NCBI RefSeq assembly: GCF_001295845.1
Contig: NZ_LJIC01000040.1
Location: forward strand, 1 to 37,335
From: Rhodopseudomonas sp. AAP120
GTDB taxonomy: Bacteria > Pseudomonadota > Alphaproteobacteria > Rhizobiales > Xanthobacteraceae
Length of the DNA stretch: 37,335 nt
Direction: 5' to 3'
Below, piece after piece: positions 18,130-32,557 of the stretch. Position numbers and translations under genes: made by a program. Numbering within the stretch: position 1 is the first letter of the stretch; every line of letters starts with the position of its first letter. Under the pieces are notes generated by a model. That model worked only from the letters and a program-made list of their open reading frames with translations. It did no database searches and had not been told where the DNA came from.

Positions 18130-18271
18130 GAGTGTTCCCGGCGGGAGGCAAAGAGATTCGCGCGCATGTTACGCAGAAACCCGCGCCAGATCACGCCGGA
18201 TCGGCCGGGACCTCGGCAATGCCCCGATATCCATGTCCAATAGCGGTCAAACCAACGAGAGGTAAAGCTGA

Positions 18272-19027
18272 TTACTGCGGTCGGCGGCTGATCGGAAAAT
18301 CATACGCCACGCGGCCCATGCCGGGCAGCGAGAAGTGCCACCACTCCTTGGAGAAGTTGACGAAACCCTGGCGCATCATCGCGCCGAGCAGGATGCGGCG
18401 AAAGCGCCGCTGCGCCGGGCTGATCGATTTGGCCGCTGTGTAGGCTTTGGCGTCCGAGCAATCGTAGCTGGTGCCCATGTCGACGCTGCCTTCCGGCGCG
18501 CGCTGTGCTTCCGGCGCGGTACAGTTCGCATAGGCGCGGGTCGGATCGAACGGCGGGCCTTTCGGCGCGCGCAGATCGACCAGCGTCAGATCGACCGCCG
18601 CGCCGGTCGAATGGCCGGAGTTCTCCGCGATGTAGCCGAGCCGGAACAGCTCACTCTTGCTGAAGCCCGGATTGTAACGCCGCTGCGCCGGGGTCTCATT
18701 GCCGTCCTGCGCCCACGCCACCATGTCGCGCGACGCCCGCGCCGGCCGATAGCAATCGAGCATCTTCAGCGACAGCTGCTGCGGCGCCAGCTCGCGCTGC
18801 ACGCGCACCAGCGCCTCACCGACCGCGCGCTTCACGATGCATTCGTTCGCGTCATAGCCGGCGAGCTTGCGCCCGACGAAATTGTTCGCACCGGCGTAGC
18901 GGATGTCCTGCCGGATGGTTGGATCGAGATCGCGCAGATAGACGAAATCGTCGGGCAGCGGCTGTGCATGCGCGGCGCCAGCGATGAGAACGCCTACGGC
19001 CAGCGCGGCTACGCTTCGCCACACCAT
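18272..19027 (-). CDS. VanX-like D-alanyl-D-alanine dipeptidase (M15D)
   Basis: A 251-residue zinc peptidase with a Sec signal peptide (1-21, cleavage after AHA), hence periplasmic. Metal and catalytic residues are in place: SGHSTGAAVDL with His139 and Asp146, and the C-terminal EWWHFSLPG with catalytic Glu228 and His231. YRP (Arg94) and VDMGTSYD (182-189) are VanX-type marks. Relatives cleave D-Ala-D-Ala released in peptidoglycan turnover or in glycopeptide resistance; without VanH/VanA partners, a turnover or recycling role is more likely. Its ATG shares one base with the TAA of the upstream decarboxylase gene, so translation is coupled. Two extra cysteine pairs could form disulfides. Confidence 0.9.
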   Translation of the reverse strand: MVWRSVAALAVGVLIAGAAHAQPLPDDFVYLRDLDPTIRQDIRYAGANNFVGRKLAGYDANECIVKRAVGEALVRVQRELAPQQLSLKMLDCYRPARASRDMVAWAQDGNETPAQRRYNPGFSKSELFRLGYIAENSGHSTGAAVDLTLVDLRAPKGPPFDPTRAYANCTAPEAQRAPEGSVDMGTSYDCSDAKAYTAAKSISPAQRRFRRILLGAMMRQGFVNFSKEWWHFSLPGMGRVAYDFPISRRPQ

Positions 19028-20658
19028 TACTTCATCCGCTCGCGGGCAGCCTTGAAGCCGGTGACGAAGCGGGCCAGCGTGTGCGAGGTGGCGCCGCGCG
19101 GCAGCATCACTTCGATCAGCGAGAACTGGCCGCGCCGCGTCGCGGCGGCATCGAGCGCGGTAGCGAGTTCGGCGCGCGTGGTGACGCGCTCGCCGTGACC
19201 GCCGATCGACTTGGCAATGTCGGCGAAGTGCCAGTCGTCGAGATCGTTGAATTTCGACTCCGGCTGGAACACCCGCAGCATTTCCCAGCTGCAATTGTTG
19301 AACAGCACCACGATCGGATCGAGCCCGTAGCGCTTGCAATTGCCGAGCTCCCAGCCGGTCATCTGGAACGCACCGTCGCCGACCAGCACCAGCGGCCGCA
19401 GCCCGGTCGCCGCAACGCCGATGCCGGCCGGCACGCCGAAGCCCATGCCGGCGTAGTAACCGGGAGCGGCGAGCTGGGTGTTGTCGATCTCCATCGCGGT
19501 GAACAGGCAGTCCCCGATATCGGCGGTCATCGGCATCTTGCCGTGCTTGTCGAACAGATCGTTGATCGCGGTGGCGATATCCGACGGCGCGATCGCCTCG
19601 CCGTCTGCGGCGAGCTTGCGCGGATAGGCCATGCCCTTGCCGGCGTTGCGCGGCCGCGGCGGATGCTGCGCGGCATGGGCGTCGAGGCCGGCGATCAGAT
19701 CGGCGAGCGGCAGGTCGCGATAGACGTGATGACCGATCTGCACCTCGCGGCCGCTGGCCAGCACGGTGCGGCGCGGATCAAGCATGTTGGTGGAGAGCGC
19801 AAAATTAGTGTCGGACAGGATGACGCCGAACATCAGCACCAGGTCGGCTTCTTCGACCAGCGCCGACAGGCCGGCATCGCCGGCCGCGCCCATATAGGTG
19901 CCGGCGACGACGTCGTCCTCGCCTTCGAGCAGGCCGCGGCCCATGAAGGTCGTCACCACCGGCAGGCCGAGCTTGCGGGCCAGCGCGGCGACTTCCTTCT
20001 CGACGCCGTAGCGGCGGATCTCGACGTCGACCACCACCACCGGCGATTTCGCTTTGGCGACGCGGTCGAGAATTTCCTGCGCGCACTCGTCGCGCGCGCC
20101 GGGATCGGCGGCGCGCTGCGGCAGCTTCGCCACCGGCTCGACCTTGGCGTCGACCATGTCGCGCGGAAATTCGATGTAGACCGGCAGCGACAGTTCCAGC
20201 GCGGTGCGCAGCACGCGGGCGATCTCGGCCGGCGCGGTGGCCGGATCGTTCAGCACCGCCTGCGCGCAGGTGACTTCTTTGAATACCGCGAGTTGCGAGT
20301 CGACGGTGCGGACCTGATGATGCAGCAGGTAGCCGCTGCTGCGCTCGCGCATCCCCGGCGCGCCGGCGATCACCACTACCGGCGAACGCTCCGCATAAGC
20401 ACCGGCGATCGAATTGACGAGATTGAACGCGCCCGCGCCGTAGGTCACCACCGCGACGCCGATGCTGCCGCGATAGCGCGACGCCGCATCCGCCGCGAAG
20501 CCGACCGCCGGCTCGTGGCTCAGCGTAAAATACGGCAGCGTGCCGCTCTCCTCGATCACCTTGAAGAACGGCAGCACGAAATCGCCGGGGATGCCGAAAA
20601 TCTCCCGCGCGCCGTGATCCTTGAGCGCGTCGAGCAGAGCGGTCGCAAGCGTCGGCAT
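19027..20658 (-). CDS. ipdC: Indolepyruvate/phenylpyruvate decarboxylase (ThDP enzyme)
   Basis: A 543-residue thiamine-diphosphate decarboxylase. The N-terminal half has FGIPGDFVLPFF, the cofactor-activating glutamate Glu49 in TLSHEPAVG, and TYGAGAFNLVNSIAGAYAE. The C-terminal half carries the ThDP/Mg motif VGDGAFQMTGWEL ending in FNNCSWEM (about 425-455). The overall pattern fits the Azospirillum-type indolepyruvate/phenylpyruvate branch, which turns aromatic 2-oxo acids into aldehydes and can lead to indole-3-acetate or phenylacetate; exact substrate preference cannot be read. The ATG at 20658 has AGGAG five bases upstream. The stop codon overlaps the start of the VanX-like gene. Upstream lies a composite repeat and then divergent pyrB. 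Confidence 0.88.
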   Translation of the reverse strand: MPTLATALLDALKDHGAREIFGIPGDFVLPFFKVIEESGTLPYFTLSHEPAVGFAADAASRYRGSIGVAVVTYGAGAFNLVNSIAGAYAERSPVVVIAGAPGMRERSSGYLLHHQVRTVDSQLAVFKEVTCAQAVLNDPATAPAEIARVLRTALELSLPVYIEFPRDMVDAKVEPVAKLPQRAADPGARDECAQEILDRVAKAKSPVVVVDVEIRRYGVEKEVAALARKLGLPVVTTFMGRGLLEGEDDVVAGTYMGAAGDAGLSALVEEADLVLMFGVILSDTNFALSTNMLDPRRTVLASGREVQIGHHVYRDLPLADLIAGLDAHAAQHPPRPRNAGKGMAYPRKLAADGEAIAPSDIATAINDLFDKHGKMPMTADIGDCLFTAMEIDNTQLAAPGYYAGMGFGVPAGIGVAATGLRPLVLVGDGAFQMTGWELGNCKRYGLDPIVVLFNNCSWEMLRVFQPESKFNDLDDWHFADIAKSIGGHGERVTTRAELATALDAAATRRGQFSLIEVMLPRGATSHTLARFVTGFKAARERMK

Positions 20659-20745
20659 GAGAACTCCTGAGCATCGCACGAGGGCCCGACCGCTTTACCA
20701 GAGCCGCGACTTTCGACCAACTCGCCCCGGTGTTTCGCGACGCCG

Positions 20746-20904
20746 TGTCTCGGACGCGCTGCGGCATCTCATGCCGCTGCGCGATCCGGGACCCCGGTTT
20801 CTTGTTCGTCGAACGGACTTTGCTTGCTTACGCGCTTAACCGGGGCCCCGGATCTGCAGCGCACGACGCCGCTTGCGCGGCGCCATGCGCAGCGTCCGGG
20901 GCAC
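20746..20904. repeat. Composite palindromic repeat in the ipdC-pyrB gap
   Basis: Two related units face each other. The outer 17-bp arms GATCCGGGACCCCGGTT (20783-20799) and AACCGGGGCCCCGGATC (20838-20854) match at 16 of 17 positions. The left unit adds a hairpin GCGGCAT-CTC-ATGCCGC (20761-20777) extended by further pairs. The right unit adds CGCCGC-TTGC-GCGGCG (20867-20882). GTGTCTCGGAC and GTCCGGGGCAC mark the distal ends. The arrangement is that of REP-type doublets. It fills much of the 355-bp gap between the divergent starts. Confidence 0.75.
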
Positions 20905-20974
20905 AGGCTCTCGTTGAAAAGGTGCAAGCTCCAGCACCACCGGGGGATTATTCCGCGCCCTGTCCCGTTGGCGC

Positions 20975-21003
20975 TTGCCCGCCCCGGGGAGTCTGCCTAT
21001 AGC
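20975..21003 (+). promoter_or_regulatory. Candidate pyrB promoter
   Basis: TTGCCC (20975-20980) and TATAGC (20998-21003), each four of six to consensus, are 17 bp apart. The expected start would be only a few bases before the pyrB ATG at 21014, which lacks a ribosome site. Weak evidence; a short or leaderless transcript is possible. Confidence 0.3.
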
Positions 21004-21013
21004 TCTTGCTTTA

Positions 21014-21967
<954 letters not shown>

Positions 21968-21987
21968 AGCTGGAACGGGACCGAACA

Positions 21988-23289
21988 ATGCTGACCGACC
22001 GCCGCCCGATCCTGCTCGCCAACGCCCGCCTGATCGACCCCGGCCGCGACTTCGACGGTGTCGGCGACGTGCTGATCGCAGACGGCGTGATCCGCGATGC
22101 CCGCCGCGGCATCGGTGCCGCCGGCGTGCCGGAAGGCACCGACATCATCAATTGCAACGGCATGGTGGTGGCGCCCGGCCTGGTCGACATGCGCGCCTTC
22201 GTCGGCGAGCCCGGCGCCAGCCATCGCGAAACGTTTGCGTCCGCCAGCCAGGCCGCCGCGGCCGGTGGCATCACCACCATCGTTTGCCAGCCCAACACCA
22301 ATCCGGTGATCGACAATTCGGCGACGGTCGACTTCGTCATGCGCCGCGCGCGCGACACCGCGATCGTCAACATCCATCCGATGGCGGCGCTGACCAAGGG
22401 GCTGGCGGGCGCCGAGATGACCGAGATCGGCCTGCTGAAAGCCGCCGGCGCGGTGGCGTTCAGCGACGGCGACCGCAGCGTGATGAACGCGCAGGTGATG
22501 CGCCGCGCCCTCACCTACGCGCGCGACTTCGACGCGCTGATCGTGCATCACACCGAGGACCCCGACCTGGTCGGCGAAGGCGTGATGAACGAGGGCGAAT
22601 TCGCCACGCGGCTCGGCCTGTCCGGCGTTCCGGCGGCCGCCGAAGCCGTGGTGCTGGAGCGCGACATCCGCCTCGCGGCGCTGACCGGCGGCCGCTACCA
22701 CGCCGCCTCGCTGACCTGCATCGAGTCGCTCGAGATCCTGCAGCGCGCGCGCGACGCCGGCATCAACGTCTCGGCCTCGGTGTCGATCAACCACATCTCG
22801 CTCAACGAGAACGACATCGGCCCATACCGCACCTTCCTCAAGCTGTCGCCGCCGCTGCGCACCGAGGACGATCGCAAGGCGCTGATCGCCGCGGTGTCGT
22901 CGGGCCTGATCGACGTGGTGATGTCGGACCACAATCCGCAGGACGTCGAGGTCAAGCGCCTGCCCTTCGCCGAGGCCGAAGCCGGCGCGATCGGGCTGGA
23001 GACGATGCTGCCGGCCGGGCTGCGGCTGGTGCACAGCGGCGAACTCGACCTGCTCTCGCTGATCCGCGCGATGTCGACCCGCCCGGCCGAACTGCTCGGC
23101 CTGCCCGGCGGCACGCTGCGCGCCGGCGCGCCGGCGGACCTGATCGTGATCGACACCGACACGCCGTGGATCGTCGATCCCAACGAGCTGAAGTCGAAAT
23201 GCAAGAACACGCCGTTCGACGAGGCCCGCTTCTCCGGCCGCGTCGCCCGCACCATCGTCGGCGGACGGACCGTGTATGAGCATGTGTGA
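21988..23289 (+). CDS. pyrC: Dihydroorotase-like protein, probably non-catalytic (PyrC' type)
   Basis: A 433-residue class I dihydroorotase homologue. The overall fold marks are present (CQPNTNPVID, IHPMAALTKGLAG, SPPLRTEDDRKAL, SDHNPQD). However, the HxH metal motif normally found in GLVDxHxHLREPG reads GLVDMRAFVGEPG, so both histidines are replaced (Arg69, Phe71). A third ligand position, in RYHAASLTC, also appears to be Ser instead of His. Pseudomonas-type pyrC' genes with such losses encode inactive subunits that assemble with aspartate carbamoyltransferase. The position 20 bp after pyrB fits that role. A true dihydroorotase should then exist elsewhere in the genome. The symbol is given for the family only. 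Confidence 0.88.
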   Translation: MLTDRRPILLANARLIDPGRDFDGVGDVLIADGVIRDARRGIGAAGVPEGTDIINCNGMVVAPGLVDMRAFVGEPGASHRETFASASQAAAAGGITTIVCQPNTNPVIDNSATVDFVMRRARDTAIVNIHPMAALTKGLAGAEMTEIGLLKAAGAVAFSDGDRSVMNAQVMRRALTYARDFDALIVHHTEDPDLVGEGVMNEGEFATRLGLSGVPAAAEAVVLERDIRLAALTGGRYHAASLTCIESLEILQRARDAGINVSASVSINHISLNENDIGPYRTFLKLSPPLRTEDDRKALIAAVSSGLIDVVMSDHNPQDVEVKRLPFAEAEAGAIGLETMLPAGLRLVHSGELDLLSLIRAMSTRPAELLGLPGGTLRAGAPADLIVIDTDTPWIVDPNELKSKCKNTPFDEARFSGRVARTIVGGRTVYEHV

Positions 23290-23334
23290 GATTTGAGGAA
23301 CTAACGGAGTCGGAGAACGGGCAAAGCCTCTCCC

Positions 23335-23422
23335 CGTCATTGCGAGCGCAGCGAAGCAATCCAGAGGCGCCGAGCTCGGGGCTTCTGGATTGCTTCGTCG
23401 GCTTCGCCTCCTCGCAATGACG
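23335..23422. repeat. Palindromic repeat, CGTCATTGCGAG family
   Basis: The arms begin CGTCATTGCGAGCGCAGCG and end CTCGCAATGACG, with GCAATCCAGA and TCTGGATTGC inside and a short GC-rich loop. It belongs to the same family as 16254-16333 and 24101-24211. It lies between the pyrC-like gene and plsY, 50 bp before the plsY start. Confidence 0.88.
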
Positions 23423-23472
23423 CGGAGAGTTTGGTTGGATCGCCGACGCGCTAGTGTGTTTGGAGAGTTGGG

Positions 23473-24081
23473 ATGATCGGGATCTACATCGCCGCCGTCG
23501 TGATCGGCTATCTGCTCGGCTCGATCCCGTTCGGCCTGATCCTCACCAGGCTCGCCGGCACGCAGGATCTGCGTTCGATCGGCTCCGGCAATATCGGCGC
23601 CACCAACGTGCTGCGCACCGGACGCAAGGGCCTCGCCGCCGCGACGCTGCTGCTCGACGCGCTGAAGGGCACCGCCGCGGTGATGCTGGCCGCGTACCTC
23701 GCGCGCGGCACCGACGCCGTCTCCGCCAATGCGGCAATGCTGGCGGCGCTCGGCGCGTTTCTCGGCCATCTGTTTCCGGTCTGGCTGAAGTTCAAGGGCG
23801 GCAAGGGTGTCGCCGTCTATATCGGCGTGCTGCTCGGGTTGTTCTGGCCGGGCGCCGTGGTGTTTTGCGTGCTGTGGCTCGCCACCGCCTACACCACCCG
23901 CTACTCCTCGCTCTCCGCTCTGGTCGCCGCCTTCATCACCCCGATCTTCCTGTGGTGGTTCGGCCACCCGGCGCTGGCGTCGCTGTTCGCCGTGCTGACG
24001 CTGCTCTTGTTCTGGATGCACCGTGAAAACATCAAGCGGCTGCAGGCCGGCAAGGAAAGCCGGATCGGGGAGAAGAAGTAA
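23473..24081 (+). CDS. plsY: Glycerol-3-phosphate acyltransferase PlsY
   Basis: A 202-residue polytopic inner-membrane enzyme that transfers an acyl group from acyl phosphate to glycerol 3-phosphate, the first step of phospholipid synthesis with PlsX. The three cytoplasmic family motifs are present: [12 protein letters not shown] (37-48), [17 protein letters not shown] (98-114), and MHRENIKRL (182-190). About five membrane helices are visible. GGAG lies seven bases before the ATG at 23473. The gene is flanked on both sides by copies of the same palindromic repeat. Confidence 0.96.
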   Translation: MIGIYIAAVVIGYLLGSIPFGLILTRLAGTQDLRSIGSGNIGATNVLRTGRKGLAAATLLLDALKGTAAVMLAAYLARGTDAVSANAAMLAALGAFLGHLFPVWLKFKGGKGVAVYIGVLLGLFWPGAVVFCVLWLATAYTTRYSSLSALVAAFITPIFLWWFGHPALASLFAVLTLLLFWMHRENIKRLQAGKESRIGEKK

Positions 24082-24100
24082 GCGGCCTCACTCGCCTCTC

Positions 24101-24211
24101 CGTCATTGCGAGCCAACGGGTCGGCGCAAAGCGCCGCCCGATGACAGGCTCCGCGAAGCAATCCAGACGCAGTGCCCGGCACTGGATTGCTTCGCTTCGC
24201 TCGCAATGACG
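24101..24211. repeat. Palindromic repeat, CGTCATTGCGAG family, with internal insert
   Basis: The ends CGTCATTGCGAG and CTCGCAATGACG and the inner GCAATCCAG/CTGGATTGC pair are as in the two other copies. The left arm is longer by about 40 bases containing GGCGCAAAGCGCC, which makes a secondary hairpin. It lies 19 bp after plsY. Confidence 0.85.
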
Positions 24212-24310
24212 GCTGCGTGAGGCGCTCCGAGTACTATTACGTCCTCCCGCTTTCGTCGAACTTGTCCCCTTCCGACAGCTAAGCAACACTTCGCTGCGTG
24301 GGGGTGGTCC

Positions 24311-25447
24311 GTGGCCGGAAGTACCAGCGATCAGAGTGCGACGCTTCTCACCGACGCCCAGCGCATCGACTGGCTGCGACTGATCCGCAGTGACAATGTC
24401 GGGCCGCGGACGTTTCGATCGCTGATCAATCATTTCGGCTCGGCGCGCGTGGCGCTGGAGCGGTTGCCCGAACTTGCGCGGCGCGGTGGCGCGGCACGGG
24501 TTGGGCGCATTCCGTCGGAGGACGATGCGCGGCGTGAGATCGAAGGCTCGCGGCGGATCGGTGTCGAGCTGGTGGCGCCCGGCGAAGCCGGCTATCCCCC
24601 TCGCCTCGCGCTGATCGACGATGCGCCGCCGCTGCTCGGCGTCCACGCGCTCGCCGATGCGCTCGCGCTGATGGCGCGGCCGATGATCGCGATCGTCGGC
24701 TCGCGCAACGCCTCGGGCGCCGGATTGAAGTTCGCCGCGCAGCTCGCCGCCGATCTCGGCAGTGCCGGCTTCGTGGTGATCTCGGGGCTGGCGCGCGGCA
24801 TCGACCAGGCGGCGCATCGTGCCAGTCTGACCAGCGGTACCGTCGCGGTGCTGGCCGGCGGCCACGACAAGATCTATCCGGCTGAGCATGAGGACCTGCT
24901 GCTCGACATCATTCAGGCGCGCGGCGCGGCGATCTCGGAGATGCCGCTCGGCCATGTGCCGCGCGGCAAGGATTTTCCCCGCCGCAACCGGCTGATCTCC
25001 GGCGCCTCCGTTGGCGTCGCCATCATCGAGGCGGCATTTCGCTCCGGCTCGCTGATCACCGCGCGGCGTGCCGCCGACCAGGGCCGCGAGGTGTTCGCCG
25101 TTCCCGGCTCGCCGCTCGACCCGCGCGCCGCCGGCACCAACGACCTGATCAAGCAAGGCGCGACGCTGATCACCTGCGCGGACGATATCGTCCAGGCCGT
25201 CGCGTCGATCCTGGAGCGGCCGATCGAACTGCCGGGCCGCGAGCCGGAGCATCCGCCGCCCGCCGGCGAGCCGGACGCCAGCGACCGCGCCCATGTGCTG
25301 CGGCTGCTCGGTCCGTCGCCGATCGGCATCGACGACCTGATCCGGCTGAGCGGTATCAGCGCCGCAGTGGTGCGTACCGTGCTGCTCGAGCTCGAACTCG
25401 CCGGCCGGCTGGAGCGCCATGGCGGCGGGCTGGTGTCGCTGAGCTGA
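24311..25447 (+). CDS. dprA: DNA-processing protein DprA
   Basis: A 378-residue protein that loads RecA on incoming single-stranded DNA during natural transformation; in many non-competent bacteria its role is unclear. It has an N-terminal SAM-like helical part ([25 protein letters not shown]), a Rossmann-type DprA/Smf domain ([76 protein letters not shown]), and a C-terminal winged-helix part ([32 protein letters not shown]). The start is GTG at 24311 with a G-rich stretch before it. The stop is three bases from the convergent HxlR gene stop. Confidence 0.95.
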   Translation: MAGSTSDQSATLLTDAQRIDWLRLIRSDNVGPRTFRSLINHFGSARVALERLPELARRGGAARVGRIPSEDDARREIEGSRRIGVELVAPGEAGYPPRLALIDDAPPLLGVHALADALALMARPMIAIVGSRNASGAGLKFAAQLAADLGSAGFVVISGLARGIDQAAHRASLTSGTVAVLAGGHDKIYPAEHEDLLLDIIQARGAAISEMPLGHVPRGKDFPRRNRLISGASVGVAIIEAAFRSGSLITARRAADQGREVFAVPGSPLDPRAAGTNDLIKQGATLITCADDIVQAVASILERPIELPGREPEHPPPAGEPDASDRAHVLRLLGPSPIGIDDLIRLSGISAAVVRTVLLELELAGRLERHGGGLVSLS

Positions 25448-25450
25448 GCC

Positions 25451-25915
25451 TCAGCGCGCGTCGCGCTCGTCGAACGCCCGCCGCGCGGTCTCGATCTCGG
25501 GCAGATGTTCGAGCGCCCAGGTGCCGAGCGCCTGCACCGGCTGGCTGAGGCCGTGGCCCAGCGGCGTCAGCTCGTAGTCGACGCGCGGCGGCACGGTCGG
25601 AAACACGGTGCGCGTCACCAGGCCGTCGCGCTCGAGCCCGCGCAGCGTCAGGGTCAGCATCCGCTGCGAGATCCCGCCGACCATCCGCTTCAACTCGTTG
25701 AAGCGGCGCGGCCGCTCGCGCAGCAGCATGATCACCAGCACGGTCCATTTGTCGCCGACCCGCGACAACACCGAATTGACGCCGCGGCAGTCGGCATGGG
25801 TACTCGCGTCCGGCGGCACAGGCACATCGTTGTGCCCGGGATCATCGCTGTGCGCAGGCAAATGGCTGTGCTCGAGTTTCAAAATAGTGCCTTCTTGTGC
25901 GGTTTCGGCAGTCAC
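25451..25915 (-). CDS. HxlR-family transcriptional regulator
   Basis: A 154-residue winged-helix regulator. The HxlR core runs from about 45 to 140: VLSRVGDKWTVLVIMLLRERPRRFNELKRMVGGISQRMLTLTLRGLERDGLVTR, then VPPRVDYELTPLGHGL. The N-terminal 40 residues are rich in His, Asp and Pro and are not part of the fold. Cys43 before the core is typical; such cysteines sense quinones or aldehydes in some relatives. The start used is GTG at 25915; an internal TTG with AAGG upstream is an alternative that would shorten the His-rich part. It is divergent from the azoreductase gene with 42 bp between starts, so it very likely represses it. Confidence 0.88.
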   Translation of the reverse strand: MTAETAQEGTILKLEHSHLPAHSDDPGHNDVPVPPDASTHADCRGVNSVLSRVGDKWTVLVIMLLRERPRRFNELKRMVGGISQRMLTLTLRGLERDGLVTRTVFPTVPPRVDYELTPLGHGLSQPVQALGTWALEHLPEIETARRAFDERDAR

Positions 25916-25957
25916 TCATAGTGCGTCAGTTACAAATCTATACCAAGGAAAACGCCA

Positions 25958-26566
25958 ATGAAACTGCTTCACATCGACTCCAGCGTGCTCGGCTCCAACT
26001 CGGTCAGCCGCCAGGTGACGGCCGCCATCGTCGAACGACTGCGTCAGGCGCATCCGGGCCTGGACGTCACCTACCGCGATGTCACGGCAGAGCCGCTGCA
26101 TCACTTGTCCGCCTCGCATGTCGCCGCTGCTCACGGCGCCGCGCCGGAGCCGTCGGTGCAGCCCGACCTCGCCGCCGGCCAGAAGGTGCTGGAGGAGTTT
26201 CTCGCTGCCGACATCGTGGTGATCGGCGCGCCGATGTACAATTTCACCGTTCCGAGCCAGCTCAAGGCCTGGATCGACCGTATCCTGGTTGCCGGCAAGA
26301 CGTTCAGTTACGGGCCGAACGGCGTGCGAGGGTTGGCGGGCGGCAAGCGGGTGATCGTGGCGGTGTCGCGCGGCGGATTTTACGGCGCCGACACGCCGAT
26401 GGCCGCAGGCGAGCATCTGGAAAGCTATCTGCGCTTCGTATTCGGCTTTATCGGGATCACCGATCCGGAGATCGTCCCAGCCGATGGCATCCAGCTCGGC
26501 CCGGAGCACCGCGAAAAAGCGCTTGAGTCGGCGCTCTCGGCCGCGGCGAGCCTCCGCGCAGCCTGA
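25958..26566 (+). CDS. azoR: FMN-dependent NADH-azoreductase
   Basis: A 202-residue flavodoxin-fold quinone/azo reductase. FMN-binding segments are [13 protein letters not shown] (7-19), [19 protein letters not shown] (about 91-110), and [10 protein letters not shown]. Known enzymes reduce quinones and azo dyes with NADH, protecting against thiol-reactive quinones. AAGGA lies upstream of the ATG at 25958. The short divergent spacer with the HxlR gene contains CACT-CAT-AGTG and suggests shared regulation by electrophiles, as in known HxlR/azoreductase pairs. Confidence 0.93.
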   Translation: MKLLHIDSSVLGSNSVSRQVTAAIVERLRQAHPGLDVTYRDVTAEPLHHLSASHVAAAHGAAPEPSVQPDLAAGQKVLEEFLAADIVVIGAPMYNFTVPSQLKAWIDRILVAGKTFSYGPNGVRGLAGGKRVIVAVSRGGFYGADTPMAAGEHLESYLRFVFGFIGITDPEIVPADGIQLGPEHREKALESALSAAASLRAA

Positions 26567-26584
26567 TCGGGGAGAAGCTGGCCC

Positions 26585-26622
26585 CAAAAAAGCAACGGCT
26601 CGAAGTGGTGACACTTCGAGCC
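26585..26622 (-). terminator. Strong intrinsic terminator, minus-strand direction
   Basis: A perfect 11-bp stem (GGCTCGAAGTG at 26597-26607, CACTTCGAGCC at 26612-26622) has a 4-nt loop. Read on the minus strand it is followed by GTTGC and TTTTTT (complement of A's at 26586-26591). It therefore stops transcription coming from the right, most likely that of the small gene at 26978-27184. It may also shield azoR. Confidence 0.75.
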
Positions 26623-26977
26623 ATCTCGGAAGCGGACGTACATCCGGCCCGCTTCCCGCTTAACTAGAATCGTGGACTAGCTGCATTAACAATGCGTAAA
26701 CCGCCCGCAGGTTGCAGCGACCTTTGACGATTTCCGTTCGAGCGCATTCCACCGGGCTTCGGCCATCGAAGAGAATGCGAGGCGAGGACGGAGCCGCGGA
26801 TGTCGGGCGAGAGAGGCCGGGGGCCGTCTCCGGCCGCTCTGTCTCCCATCGCGCCCTCTGCGGCGTACGCTATCTGGCGCAGCCATCGCCGGACCTTCAT
26901 CCGGCGCTTTCACCGGAACGGAAAGTCCATCTTTTCCAAGATCTTGGAACGATGAGCGGCTGCCCGCTGTGAACGGC
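26623..26977. other. Intergenic region between a minus-strand terminator and a small gene
   Basis: On the minus strand this is the 355-bp trailer between the small gene ending at 26978 and the terminator. A short open frame at 26664-26900 (starting MKVRRWLRQIAYAAEGAMGD) could be a second gene of that unit. I do not recognise it and its Arg/Pro-rich remainder is not convincing. Nothing else stands out. Confidence 0.35.
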
Positions 26978-27184
26978 TCAGTCGCGACCGGAGCGGTGCC
27001 GGCGATGCGGCCGGCCGAGCTCCATGGCTTCCATTCGCGCCATGTCGAGCAGGTAACAGAGCATCTCCAGCCGGTGAACATGCGCGATCTGGATCAGATC
27101 CCCGATCACGTCGGCAACGTAGCCGGCGGCCTCGACCGGACCGCCGTCGCGATGTACGGAGCCGCGGCTCCCCTGTCGTGGCAT
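26978..27184 (-). CDS. Small helical hypothetical protein
   Basis: A 68-residue protein. Residues 17-55 form an amphipathic two-helix segment (VEAAGYVADVIGDLIQIAH, then LEMLCYLLDMARMEAMELG), followed by a very basic end RPHRRHRSGRD. The amphipathic pattern looks protein-like rather than random, and AAGGA lies nine bases before the ATG at 27184. Similar short proteins of unknown function occur in related genomes, by memory. The strong minus-strand terminator at 26585-26622 supports a minus-strand transcript here. It is divergent from topA with 247 bp between starts. Confidence 0.6.
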   Translation of the reverse strand: MPRQGSRGSVHRDGGPVEAAGYVADVIGDLIQIAHVHRLEMLCYLLDMARMEAMELGRPHRRHRSGRD

Positions 27185-27431
27185 AGCGAGTGATCCTTTC
27201 CAGCGGTGACCGCATCTCCTTAGACGCGGATTCGATCCGAAATACTACTCTAGGTTGTGCATCTTTGGGTTTCATTTTTATGTCGACTTGTCTGTTTGAG
27301 GGCTGCGACCGTCCGCCTGCAACGCAGCCCCGATTTGACAGCGAGGGCCTCACAACCCATGTTCCGGCCCATGTGGCCGCCGCGAGTCTCGCGAAACGGG
27401 CCCATTTCTTCAGCCAAGTCATTGGATTCCG

Positions 27432-30176
<2,745 letters not shown>

Positions 30177-30178
30177 AT

Positions 30179-32553
<2,375 letters not shown>

Positions 32554-32557
<4 letters not shown>

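Noticed and set aside
16420-18243. 607-codon plus-strand frame opposite the AidB-like gene
   Set aside because: It is a shadow of the confident acyl-CoA dehydrogenase reading frame.
19081-20670. 529-codon plus-strand frame opposite ipdC
   Set aside because: It is antisense to a complete ThDP enzyme, with Arg/His-rich translation.
26664-26900. 78-codon minus-strand frame starting MKVRRWLRQIAYAAEG
   Set aside because: The N-terminus looks plausible but the remainder is Arg/Pro/Gly-rich with no recognisable fold. Not called as a gene, but kept as a possibility in the finding for 26585-27184.
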